A DNA stretch of 64,000 nt from Prochlorococcus sp. AG-388-D03 (GCA_003279875.1 QCGN01000002.1:1-64000), one strand, 5' to 3'; counted from the first letter of the stretch, positions 44,588 through 54,341 are shown. Numbers and translations: made by a program. The notes: generated by a model not told the origin, from the letters alone.

Positions 44588-44947
44588 ATGAAAAAAAAAT
44601 CCATTTCATATGCTGATTTATCCAAAAAGCAGCTCCAACATCTAAAAGATCTTTATGTTCAAAAAAAAGTTGAATGCATGAGTCATCAAGAATTAAAAGA
44701 ATTTGTTTTAGAGATTATTAGCCATCATATAAATGACACAATAGGTAAAGAGGAAGAAATGGAAGCATGGAAAGAAATATCTGATTTTTATGGAGATCAA
44801 TTTGAGATTATAATTCTTGAAATCCAACAAAAATATGCCAATAACGAAAGCTTACAAAATTATGAAGAAGATACACAAGAAAGAAGATTAGAATTGCTTG
44901 AGAAAAATAGTATCGATAAAGCAAAACAAGACATGTGGAATGACTAA
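44588..44947 (+). CDS. hypothetical protein, charged, predicted helical
   Basis: Clean 119-aa ORF MKKKSISYADLSKKQLQHLKDLYVQ...; no family recognised. Confidence 0.6.
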   Translation: MKKKSISYADLSKKQLQHLKDLYVQKKVECMSHQELKEFVLEIISHHINDTIGKEEEMEAWKEISDFYGDQFEIIILEIQQKYANNESLQNYEEDTQERRLELLEKNSIDKAKQDMWND

Positions 44948-45319
44948 GTAATATTTGATAATTTAGCTTTATTAATTTAAATATTATTAATAATCATTTC
45001 TACACGTTTTAAAATTAATAACTAATATTCATAACCGTTTAAAAACAAAAAGTGATACTTTTTAAACCAATAAACTTTAATGTAGATAATTAATTTAAAT
45101 TTTTAAGATTTTTGGTTCTTTAATTAAAAACACCATGCAAAAGTCAAGCTGTTTTAAATATTTTGGAAAAACTGATATTTTTATAAGACAAAAATGATTT
45201 ATGAACAAATGAAGTAAGGAACTTTTAATAAGAAATAATGAAATAGAAAACCTATAAATCTTCTATTATATCGGTCTAGTTTAATCAGTTAAAAATAAGG
45301 TAATTTTTTAATATTATTA

Positions 45320-47140
45320 TTGCCATTTACGACAGTTCACTTAAGATATATAAATATTCGCGAGTCTAAGTATTTGATTAAAATATTTGAGTTAGTTTCA
45401 TATTTAAATAAACATACAAAAAGAAAATTTATTTTTATCATATTTGTTATTTTTATAAATTCATTTTTAGAGTTTATTACTATAGGAACAATGGTCCCTT
45501 TAATATCTTTTTTGAGTAATCCAGATAAGGTATTAGAAATAGAAATATTAAGAAGAACTTCAGATTTTTTTAATTTTCAAGAACCTAAAGAATTATTTTT
45601 ATTTATATCTTTTTCATTTTTAATAATAATATTATTTTCTGGATTCATAAAAATTTTATGTATAAAAAAGATTAATGATTTTGGTAGTACTCTTAGAATA
45701 GAATTAGGTAAAAAATTATACAAAGAAATTTTATATCAAGATTATGAATATCATTTAAATACAAATTCCAGTCAATTAATTAGTTCGCAAATACAGCAAT
45801 TAGACTCTTCCCTAGCTGTAATCTCTGAAAGTTTGTTACTTGGTCTTTCAGTTCTAAATATTTTAGGAATTACTATATCTTTATTTATTATTGATTTTAG
45901 ACTTATATTTTATATTTTTACTTTTTCATTATTGTTCTATTTGATTGCTACTACTTCGACAAAAAAATACGTTGATGTATACGGTAAAGTAATATTTGAG
46001 ACCCGAAAAAATATCATAAGAATTGTTCAGGAATCATTAGGTTTTATTAGGCAAATAATTTTAGATGATTCGCATAGTTTTTTTATTAAAGAATATGATA
46101 AAAATAATATTCAAAGTTCGATAGCGAACGCAAATTCTAATACTATTGCTCAGATCCCAAGATACTTAATGGAGTCATTAATACTATCAGGGCTTGTAAT
46201 ATCGATTATATTTGTTCATTTATCTGGGATTGATTTTTATAACTACTTAACAAAAGGGGGGGCATTCATACTAGGGCTTCAGAAATTATTGCCCCTTTTT
46301 CAAAAAACATTCAGGTCTATATACTTTATAAGACAAGAAAAATTAAGTGTCTATTCAGTAGTAAAACTTTTAAAATATACTAAGAAATATAAAAACAATT
46401 CAAGAGATAAATTAGTAGATATTCTTGAGCTCAAAAATGATATTAGATTTGAAAATATTTGTTTCTCTTATAAAGAAAATAGAGTATTAGAAAATATTAA
46501 TTTAGAGATAAAGAGAGGTGAAGTTATCGGTATTGTAGGAAAAACCGGAACCGGAAAGTCAACTTTTATAAATATACTATTAGGCTTAATAAAGCCCCAG
46601 TCTGGTTATATTTATGTAGATGGATATAAAATGGACGCTAATCTTTTCCGCAGATTTAGATTATCAGTATCTAGTGTTCCGCAAGATTATTATTTATTAG
46701 ATAGAACTATTGAAGAAAATATAGTTTTTGGAAAATCTCAATCTAAAGTTAACTACAATTTACTCGATAAAGTAGTAAATATTTCAATGTTAAAAGATCT
46801 TATAAATTCACTTAATTATGGCATTAAAACTTTTGTTGGTGAGAATGGAATTAGGTTAAGTGGAGGCCAAAAACAAAGATTAGCAATAGCTAGAGCACTT
46901 TATAAGAAACACTCGCTACTTATACTTGATGAAGCTACAAGCTCAGTAGATTCGGAAACTGAAAAAAAAATACTTGAAAATATCATTAATAACAATCCAA
47001 AAATAACCGTAATTATGATTGCTCATAGATTACAAACATTAAAGAATTGTGATTATATAATTGCAATAAAAAATAAAAAATTAATTAAATACCAAAATAT
47101 AAATGAATATAAATCTAAATACGAATCAAATCAAAACTAA
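45320..47140 (+). CDS. ABC transporter, fused TMD-NBD (PglK/MsbA-like glycolipid flippase)
   Basis: N-terminal TM segments; GIVGKTGTGKST, LSGGQKQRLAIARALYKKHSLLILDEATSSVD. Confidence 0.88.
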   Translation: MPFTTVHLRYINIRESKYLIKIFELVSYLNKHTKRKFIFIIFVIFINSFLEFITIGTMVPLISFLSNPDKVLEIEILRRTSDFFNFQEPKELFLFISFSFLIIILFSGFIKILCIKKINDFGSTLRIELGKKLYKEILYQDYEYHLNTNSSQLISSQIQQLDSSLAVISESLLLGLSVLNILGITISLFIIDFRLIFYIFTFSLLFYLIATTSTKKYVDVYGKVIFETRKNIIRIVQESLGFIRQIILDDSHSFFIKEYDKNNIQSSIANANSNTIAQIPRYLMESLILSGLVISIIFVHLSGIDFYNYLTKGGAFILGLQKLLPLFQKTFRSIYFIRQEKLSVYSVVKLLKYTKKYKNNSRDKLVDILELKNDIRFENICFSYKENRVLENINLEIKRGEVIGIVGKTGTGKSTFINILLGLIKPQSGYIYVDGYKMDANLFRRFRLSVSSVPQDYYLLDRTIEENIVFGKSQSKVNYNLLDKVVNISMLKDLINSLNYGIKTFVGENGIRLSGGQKQRLAIARALYKKHSLLILDEATSSVDSETEKKILENIINNNPKITVIMIAHRLQTLKNCDYIIAIKNKKLIKYQNINEYKSKYESNQN

Positions 47141-47211
47141 TGTTGATAAATATTTAATTTCTCATAATTAATAATTAGGATTTATTTTAAAAATATATAA
47201 ATTTGATTTAT

Positions 47212-48354
47212 CTACATAAAGAAGTTAATTATTTTTTCATGATCAATTAAATCAGCATTTATTTTTGAATTTGCATCTCTCAACCAATTATTTTCAGCTT
47301 TAGGTCTAAATGAATCTTCAATATAAAATCCATATTTTAAATTAGAAGCTGCACAGATATTAGAAATAGCAGGATCAATAAAACTTTTTGAGAATATCTC
47401 TACAACTTTTGAATCTTCATTCATTAATGAAGCAAGAGAGAAAGCAGATCCATTTACACCCACAAGAGCATTAGCGGAAAGAAATAATTTTATTTGTTCT
47501 TTAAAAGATAATTGTTCAGGCTTTATAAATTCAAATCCTGCATCTTTATATTTATATTTGAAACCATCAAAATTTAAAAGTTCTCGTTTTTGTTCTCCAC
47601 TTTTAGAATCTCTATCTAAAAAGTATTTTTTGATTTTATTGCTTTTTAATTCCTGATAATTGGCAAAAAAGTTTCTTAGATCTAACCCTGAAGCAATAAT
47701 ATCGATGTTGGCAGTTACTAATTTGCCTGTACATTTATAAAAAGTTTCATTACTTAAAATCTTAGTCGAATCAAATTTTAATAATTCTAAAGCTTCCTTA
47801 TGAAATTTATTATTTAATTTTGGCATAATCACAAAATCAAATTTATTAAGATCATATTCTTTTTTAATTCTTAATATCCTTGCATATATTTCATGTATCC
47901 AATGATAAAAATTCGAAGGATTTGATGAAATGCCTAAATGTAAGACATTTCCAGTGAGCTCTTTAGCTTCTAAAAGTTCATTTTTTTTATAAAAATCAAA
48001 TAAGGATAATTTATCATTATCAAATTTGGTTCCAAGATCTGACGATGATTTATCAATATCATAAAAATAGATATGCGATTCGAAAGGAGATACTACTACA
48101 TTATTGAAAGAATATATAAACCTTGCTCTTGTTATTAAAGGATTTGCCCAACTTAAATATAAAGGAATAGATTTTTGATCTATTGATGTAATATTCAAAT
48201 CAAAGGAATTAATATTATTGTCTTCATATATAAATTGGTTTTTATTATTTTTAAGCCAATAAGTACAAGCTTCATTCGCAGAGATTCTATTTTTAAATCT
48301 GATTATCCTTTTAAATCTATTAAATCTGAGTTTATTTTTTATTTTTGAATACAT
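47212..48354 (-). CDS. GT61/DUF563-family glycosyltransferase-like protein
   Basis: NFYHWIHEIYARILRIKKEY and ANALVGVNGSAFSLASLMNEDSKVVEIF resemble GT61/DUF563. Confidence 0.7.
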   Translation of the reverse strand: MYSKIKNKLRFNRFKRIIRFKNRISANEACTYWLKNNKNQFIYEDNNINSFDLNITSIDQKSIPLYLSWANPLITRARFIYSFNNVVVSPFESHIYFYDIDKSSSDLGTKFDNDKLSLFDFYKKNELLEAKELTGNVLHLGISSNPSNFYHWIHEIYARILRIKKEYDLNKFDFVIMPKLNNKFHKEALELLKFDSTKILSNETFYKCTGKLVTANIDIIASGLDLRNFFANYQELKSNKIKKYFLDRDSKSGEQKRELLNFDGFKYKYKDAGFEFIKPEQLSFKEQIKLFLSANALVGVNGSAFSLASLMNEDSKVVEIFSKSFIDPAISNICAASNLKYGFYIEDSFRPKAENNWLRDANSKINADLIDHEKIINFFM

Positions 48355-48461
48355 TAAAAAAATATAATTATTGTTATTAATAAATAAAGGTTATTTTAAA
48401 GATATAATATCATTATTAAACTTTCTTTGAATAAAGAAAATTTACTCATTTTATATATTTC

Positions 48462-49661
48462 ATGAAAAAAAAAATATTTTATGCAGAGGCTAGTTATTCT
48501 AATGAAGAAATTTGCGAAGTCACAAAAGTTTTAAATGAAAGTAGACTATCCCTAATGGATGGTCCAAAGGTAAAGGAATTAGAAGCTAAAGTAGCAAAGA
48601 TTTTTAATAAAAATTATGGTCTAATGGTTAATAGTGGTTCATCAGCAAACTTAATTGGAGTTTTATCTTTAAAATTAAAAAAAGGGTCTAAAGTAATAAC
48701 TCCTGCTTTAACTTTCTCAACCACCGTTTCACCTTTGGTTCAAAGCGGATTAATTCCTTATTTCATCGATGTAGATAGAAATACACTTCAATTAAATACA
48801 GATATTTTGGAGAAAATTAATCTAGAAAATGTTTCAGCTATTTGTGTTCCAAATCTCATAGGAAATGTGGCAAATTGGGAAGAAATACATAATTTTGCTA
48901 AAGAAAATAAATTAAAAATAATTGAAGATTCAGCAGATACAATTGGTTATTCTTATGAAACTTCACTTAATAACTGGTCTGACATTTCAACTACAAGTTT
49001 TTATGCTTCACATGTAATAACTGGTGCAGGTTTTGGTGGTATGACTTGTTTCAAGGAAAAAAAAGACTTTGAATTGGCTTTATCATTAAGAGGATGGGGT
49101 AGAAGATCTTCACTTTATTCAAATTCAGAAGATTATGAAAGAAGGTTTAACGTTAAAATAGATGATATGTACTACGATGATAAATATATATTTGATGATA
49201 TTGCTTATAATTTTCTCCCTTCAGAAATTTCAGCAGCTTTTGCACTTGTACAACTAAAAAAATTGCAATTGAATATTGAAAAAAGAATTGAAAACTTTAC
49301 GTATTTAAAAAATAATTTAAATAATTCTCAAAATTTCTACATACCCAAAACTTATAATAATGTAAGAACTGGTTGGTTAGCATTCCCATTAATATTACAA
49401 GAAAAATTGGCGAACAAAAGAAAAGACTTGCAAATATTTCTTGAAAAAGAGGGAATTCAAACTAGAACTATTTTTACAGGTAACATTATGCGTCAACCTG
49501 TTGCTAAAAAATTTAAGTGGGATTGCTTTGGTAGCTTTGAGGTAAGTGATGAAGTAATGAAATCGGGAATTTTATTGGGATCTCATAATAGGCAGCCTAA
49601 AGAAAATCTAGATTTTTTAATAATGAAAATTAAAGAAGCAGAAAAAGTATTAACTAATTAA
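48462..49661 (+). CDS. RfbH/E1-like NDP-4-keto-6-deoxyhexose 3-dehydrase (DegT/AHBA fold, Lys replaced by His)
   Basis: SGSSANLIGVL, FSTTVSPLVQSGLIPYFIDVD, SFYASHVITGAGFGG, RGWGRRSSLYS, TRTIFTGNIMRQP align by eye with RfbH. Confidence 0.78.
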   Translation: MKKKIFYAEASYSNEEICEVTKVLNESRLSLMDGPKVKELEAKVAKIFNKNYGLMVNSGSSANLIGVLSLKLKKGSKVITPALTFSTTVSPLVQSGLIPYFIDVDRNTLQLNTDILEKINLENVSAICVPNLIGNVANWEEIHNFAKENKLKIIEDSADTIGYSYETSLNNWSDISTTSFYASHVITGAGFGGMTCFKEKKDFELALSLRGWGRRSSLYSNSEDYERRFNVKIDDMYYDDKYIFDDIAYNFLPSEISAAFALVQLKKLQLNIEKRIENFTYLKNNLNNSQNFYIPKTYNNVRTGWLAFPLILQEKLANKRKDLQIFLEKEGIQTRTIFTGNIMRQPVAKKFKWDCFGSFEVSDEVMKSGILLGSHNRQPKENLDFLIMKIKEAEKVLTN

Positions 49662-49671
49662 TTTGTAAGTT

Positions 49672-50490
49672 CTATGAACACAATTCTTCTACAATTTGTT
49701 CTAAAGATATTGTTTGATTAAAACCAAGTACTCTTATCTTTTTATTTTCCATCCAAAAATCTTTATTTTGAACCTTTGCATGAAATTCCGGTTGAACTAT
49801 GTAGTTAATTTCAGAAGATGAGTTAGTTATTTTTTTTGATAATTCAATCAAATATTTAATCTTTGTTGGTTTACCTGATCCAACATTATATATTTCATTT
49901 TTATTACCTTTTTTACAAATTAATTCTATTGCTTTACAAACATCATGTACATGTAAAAAATCCCTATAAACCTCTCCATTATCATATAAATTAATAGGTT
50001 TATTTTCTTTAATTCTATTTATCATCCAAGTAATGGCATTCTTTTTTGATGAAGCACCTTTGTCGCCTTTTCCTAAGACATTACATAATCTGATGATTCT
50101 ATATTTAACACCAAATGTATTACAGAAAGAAATTAATAAATCTTCAGCACATTTTTTTGTAATTGAATAAAAACCTTTTGGATTACAAGTTTGAGATTCA
50201 TTAACTGGTAAAGTTTTTGTTTTTCCATAAACAAACCATGAACTTATAAAGTTAAAAGTAAAATCATTTGATTTACAATGTTCTAATACTTTACATAGTA
50301 ATTCTAAATTTACTCTTACATCTTTAGTAATATCATCGTATACATTGTAGTTATGAACCGTAGAAATAAAATATAAAACATCTTTGGTTTCAGGTTTTAA
50401 ATTATCTCTCTTTATTTTTATATTGTTTGGATAAATTTCTAAAAAATTACTTCCTATAAATCCTGTAGAACCGTAAATAGACAATTTCAT
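49672..50490 (-). CDS. NAD-dependent epimerase/dehydratase (extended SDR)
   Basis: GSTGFIGS Rossmann motif, YSITKK catalytic YxxxK, YNVGSGKPTKI. Confidence 0.82.
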   Translation of the reverse strand: MKLSIYGSTGFIGSNFLEIYPNNIKIKRDNLKPETKDVLYFISTVHNYNVYDDITKDVRVNLELLCKVLEHCKSNDFTFNFISSWFVYGKTKTLPVNESQTCNPKGFYSITKKCAEDLLISFCNTFGVKYRIIRLCNVLGKGDKGASSKKNAITWMINRIKENKPINLYDNGEVYRDFLHVHDVCKAIELICKKGNKNEIYNVGSGKPTKIKYLIELSKKITNSSSEINYIVQPEFHAKVQNKDFWMENKKIRVLGFNQTISLEQIVEELCS

Positions 50491-50671
50491 TTTTAATTAA
50501 TCTATAAACTTTTATCAATAATAACTTTAGATTAAAAAAATTTAATATTTTAGAAACTTAATTTTAAAATATCTATGCATATTATTTTTGTTTCTTTTTC
50601 TATAAAAAGGAATTATTTTATAATAAAGGAAATTTATAATTTTATTCATTATTAATTTTTTGATTAAAAAT

Positions 50672-51544
50672 ATGACTAGAAAAGGCATCATTCTTGCAGG
50701 GGGAGAAGGAACGAGATTATCCCCACTAACAAAAGCTACAAGCAAGCAATTGATGCCTATATATGATAAACCCATGATTTATTATCCTCTCTCTACTCTT
50801 ATGAGTTTCGGAATAAATGAAATTTTAATAATTTGTACTCCTTATCATATAAATGCATTTAAAAGTCTTCTTAGCGATGGATTACAATGGGGTATAAAAA
50901 TTAGCTACAAAAGTCAGCCTAAGCCTGAAGGTATAGCTCAAGCATTTTTATTAGGAGAAGAATTTCTAGGAAATAGTAATGTCGCATTAATTCTTGGCGA
51001 TAACCTTTTTTATGGCAATAATTTTGAAAATGATTTAAATGATGCTAATAAAGATAAAGATTGTGCAACTGTTTTTGCTTATCCTGTAAGTGACCCTTCA
51101 AGGTATGGAATAATCTATTTTGATAAAACTACTAATAATGTAATTGATATCATTGAAAAGCCTAAAAATCCAAAAAGTAATTATGCAATGACTGGGCTTT
51201 ATTTTTATGATAATAAAGTTATTAATTATGCTAAAAGTCTGAAACCATCACAAAGAAACGAATTAGAAATCACAGACATTAATAAAATGTATCTTATAGA
51301 AAACAATTTGAAAGTGAAAGTACTTGGAAGGGGAATGGCTTGGCTTGATACAGGTACATTTGATTCACTTCAAGAAGCTGGCAGTTTCATAAGGACATTA
51401 GAAAGAAGACAAGGTCTAAAAATTGGATCACCAGAAGAAACAGCTTGGAAATCGGGTTTTATAAATAATAAACAATTAAAAGATTTAGCTTTGGAAATGT
51501 CAAAAAGTACATATGGAGATTATTTATTAAATTTACTAAAATAA
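50672..51544 (+). CDS. rfbA: glucose-1-phosphate thymidylyltransferase
   Basis: GIILAGGEGTRLSPLTKATSKQLMPIYDKPMIYYPLSTLM; GRGMAWLDTGTFDSL. Confidence 0.96.
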   Translation: MTRKGIILAGGEGTRLSPLTKATSKQLMPIYDKPMIYYPLSTLMSFGINEILIICTPYHINAFKSLLSDGLQWGIKISYKSQPKPEGIAQAFLLGEEFLGNSNVALILGDNLFYGNNFENDLNDANKDKDCATVFAYPVSDPSRYGIIYFDKTTNNVIDIIEKPKNPKSNYAMTGLYFYDNKVINYAKSLKPSQRNELEITDINKMYLIENNLKVKVLGRGMAWLDTGTFDSLQEAGSFIRTLERRQGLKIGSPEETAWKSGFINNKQLKDLALEMSKSTYGDYLLNLLK

Positions 51545-51622
51545 AAATAATACTATAAGTAAAACACCTTTCAATTAGGATTTCTTAAGAATTAAACTTC
51601 CATAAAAAAATAAGTAATAAAT

Positions 51623-52705
51623 TTGAATTATCGCATGATAAAAAATCAACATAAAGTAATAGTCACCGGTGGAGCTGGCTTTATTGGGGGAACTTTAATA
51701 AGAAAGATTTTAAAAGAGAAAGACTGGATTATTTACAACTTAGATCAAATGGGCTACGCAAGCGACTTATCGTGGATAAAAGATTCAGAGGATAATAAAT
51801 CGCGACATTTTTTCGTAAAAATAGATTTAAGGAACAAAGAAATATTAGAAAATTTAGTAAAAGATATTAGTCCTAATCTGATAATACATCTAGCAGCTGA
51901 AAGTCATGTTGATCGTTCAATTGATAACCCATTAAAATTTATAGAGAGTAATATCATAGGAACTTTTAATTTACTTGAAGCCTCACGAGCTTATTGGGAC
52001 AAATTAAGTGATGTAAAAAAACAATTATTTAGATTTATTCATATCAGCACTGATGAGGTCTTCGGATCATTGGGATTAAATGGTAAATTTGATGAAAATA
52101 CAAAATATTCTCCTCGAAGTCCATATTCTTCGAGTAAAGCTTCTAGTGATCACTTAGTAAACAGTTGGTATCACACTTATGGTTTGCCTACTATAATTTC
52201 AAATTGTAGTAATAATTTTGGACCATATCAATTCCCAGAAAAACTTATTCCTTTGAGTATCTTAAAAGGAATTAAAGGTGAAAAGATACCTCTTTATGGC
52301 AATGGTTTAAACATAAGAGATTGGTTATATGTAGAAGATCATGTAGAAGCTTTATTACTAATAGCTGAAAAGGGAGAGCTTGGAAAGAGTTACTGTGTAG
52401 GAGGGGGTAGTGAAAGAACTAATAAAGAAGTTCAACTTCAAATATGTAAAATTCTTGATGAGGTTGATCAAAAAGAATTTCCTCATGCATCTCTAATTCA
52501 AAATGTTGCAGATAGACCTGGACATGACAAAAGATATGCCATAAATTCAAATTTAATAAAAAAGAAGTTAGGTTGGACGCCTAAAATAACTTTTGAAGAT
52601 GGTCTAAAGAAAACTATTATTTGGTATCTTAATAACCCTAAATGGAGCGATTCTGTTATGCAAAAATCAGGTTACACGGGCAATAGAATTGGAAATCAAA
52701 AATAA
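51623..52705 (+). CDS. rfbB: dTDP-glucose 4,6-dehydratase
   Basis: VTGGAGFIGG, HLAAESHVDRSI, YSSSKASSDHLV, NCSNNFGPYQFPEKLIP. Confidence 0.95.
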   Translation: MNYRMIKNQHKVIVTGGAGFIGGTLIRKILKEKDWIIYNLDQMGYASDLSWIKDSEDNKSRHFFVKIDLRNKEILENLVKDISPNLIIHLAAESHVDRSIDNPLKFIESNIIGTFNLLEASRAYWDKLSDVKKQLFRFIHISTDEVFGSLGLNGKFDENTKYSPRSPYSSSKASSDHLVNSWYHTYGLPTIISNCSNNFGPYQFPEKLIPLSILKGIKGEKIPLYGNGLNIRDWLYVEDHVEALLLIAEKGELGKSYCVGGGSERTNKEVQLQICKILDEVDQKEFPHASLIQNVADRPGHDKRYAINSNLIKKKLGWTPKITFEDGLKKTIIWYLNNPKWSDSVMQKSGYTGNRIGNQK

Positions 52706-52716
52706 TTTCAAGTCGT

Positions 52717-52908
52717 ATGAAGCTTGAAGTCCGCAAATGTGATGAAGTGCTTTTGAATCCTGAATTATTTAAAGACATTTGGGACTTTCTTAAAGTAAGA
52801 AAAAAGTATTGTTTAGCGCCATTAATAATTACAATTGTTTTATTGGGAGCACTCATTGTATCCACACAAGGATATGTAGTTGCTAAATTTATTTATTCAA
52901 TTTTCTAA
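52717..52908 (+). CDS. DUF5989-like small membrane protein
   Basis: ELFKDIWDFLKVRKKYCLAPLIITIVLLGALIVSTQGYVVAKFIYSIF, one TM and DUF5989-like pattern. Confidence 0.72.
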   Translation: MKLEVRKCDEVLLNPELFKDIWDFLKVRKKYCLAPLIITIVLLGALIVSTQGYVVAKFIYSIF

Positions 52909-52909
52909 T

Positions 52910-54076
52910 ATGGGTAAGAAAAATTTCTTCAAGGAATTAATACCATATATGTTAACCCTAATAGGTTTAGAAGTTGGATCAAGAATTATTGCCTACCAAC
53001 CAATGTCAACTTCTTGGCGAGAACTCCAAGAAAATGGTTTGGCAACTAATATTAGCAACTCTTCTGGACTTCATGAATTCTGGGGAAATGGGATCAAGAA
53101 ATATGCTTTTGGCAATTATGGAAACAGAATATCTCTAAATTCTTACAAAAAATCAGAACCAGATAACACAAATTTTCAAAACAAATCATGTTCTTATCTC
53201 ATACTTGGAGATTCATTCTCATTTGGATGGCTTGTTGAGTATGAAGAGGCATTTCCTACATTGATAGAAAATTACTTAAATAAAAATTTATCTAATAATC
53301 GTAGTTTTAAATTTACTAATGCTGCTGCAGGGGGATGGGGACTAGCTGACTATCCAGCATACGTTGAAATATTCAAAGAAAAACTTAAAAAACTTAACCT
53401 GAATGGAATAATAGTTTTTGTCAATCTTGATGATGGGAGAAGAGCAGCAATTTCAAGTTTATATTCCATCTCAAAAATTGACAATATACCTTTAGTGAAA
53501 AAAGGAAATAAAAATTTTATTTCTAAAAAAGTTTTTATTAAAAAGACTTTGAATTATCCTCTTGTCTTACCAATATACAACTTTTCACAAAAGCACTCCA
53601 ATTTCGCAAGAATCGTAAAGAGATTATTTCTTGAGAAAACAATAGATATTGATCCCAGAAAAAATCCAGTAGAAAATCGATCAAGATCCCTATATTTTGG
53701 AGAACAATTTAAAATAAATTCAAATCTCTCGAAAGATGCAAAACTAAAAATAGACCGTTCCATACTTGATCTTAAAGAACAAACTTTTAATCTTGCACCT
53801 CTACTAATGGTTTATACAGGCGTTTTACCAAAAGAAGTTATGGATCCAACCAATCGCTATATATTTAGTACAGAATTCAAAAAAAACGCAGAATCAAAAG
53901 GAATAAAAATTGATTTCTCAACTCTTACTAACCAAAAACTTTATCCTTCTAGTTACGAAATTAAATATGATAATCATCCCAATGCTGCAGGGCATAAAAT
54001 TATTGCTAATCATATACTTAATTCCCAGTCAGAAAACTCTTTAAGGAATTTTGTAAAAAATACATGTTCAAATTAA
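52910..54076 (+). CDS. SGNH/GDSL-like hydrolase, membrane-anchored
   Basis: LILGDSFSFGWLVEYEEAFPTLIE and DNHPNAAGHKIIANHI. ATG at 52910, just after the DUF5989 stop. Confidence 0.75.
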   Translation: MGKKNFFKELIPYMLTLIGLEVGSRIIAYQPMSTSWRELQENGLATNISNSSGLHEFWGNGIKKYAFGNYGNRISLNSYKKSEPDNTNFQNKSCSYLILGDSFSFGWLVEYEEAFPTLIENYLNKNLSNNRSFKFTNAAAGGWGLADYPAYVEIFKEKLKKLNLNGIIVFVNLDDGRRAAISSLYSISKIDNIPLVKKGNKNFISKKVFIKKTLNYPLVLPIYNFSQKHSNFARIVKRLFLEKTIDIDPRKNPVENRSRSLYFGEQFKINSNLSKDAKLKIDRSILDLKEQTFNLAPLLMVYTGVLPKEVMDPTNRYIFSTEFKKNAESKGIKIDFSTLTNQKLYPSSYEIKYDNHPNAAGHKIIANHILNSQSENSLRNFVKNTCSN

Positions 54077-54341
54077 ATGTTTCAAATGATAGATATATAA
54101 ATAAAAAATAATAATCAAATCTTAAATAAATTAAATAAATTATTAATAGAGCGTTTAACCAAAAACAAAGACAAAATTAACAAAATATGGGAGATATAAA
54201 AATCTCATTAAAACATTAAATTCCTAGTAACAGAAACGCAAAAAAAGATAAGTAAAAAGATTAATAATTGAATAATAAAAATGTCATATATTGTCATTAC
54301 TATTCCTTAACATTGATTACAGAAAGATCTTTTGGCATTCA

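Noticed and set aside
44210-45319. Search for a duplicated tRNA-Asn 3' end (attachment-site copy) at the left side of the glycan island
   Set aside because: No stretch resembling CTCCCCGGGCGGGATTCGAA was seen by eye, so tRNA-mediated integration is not demonstrated.
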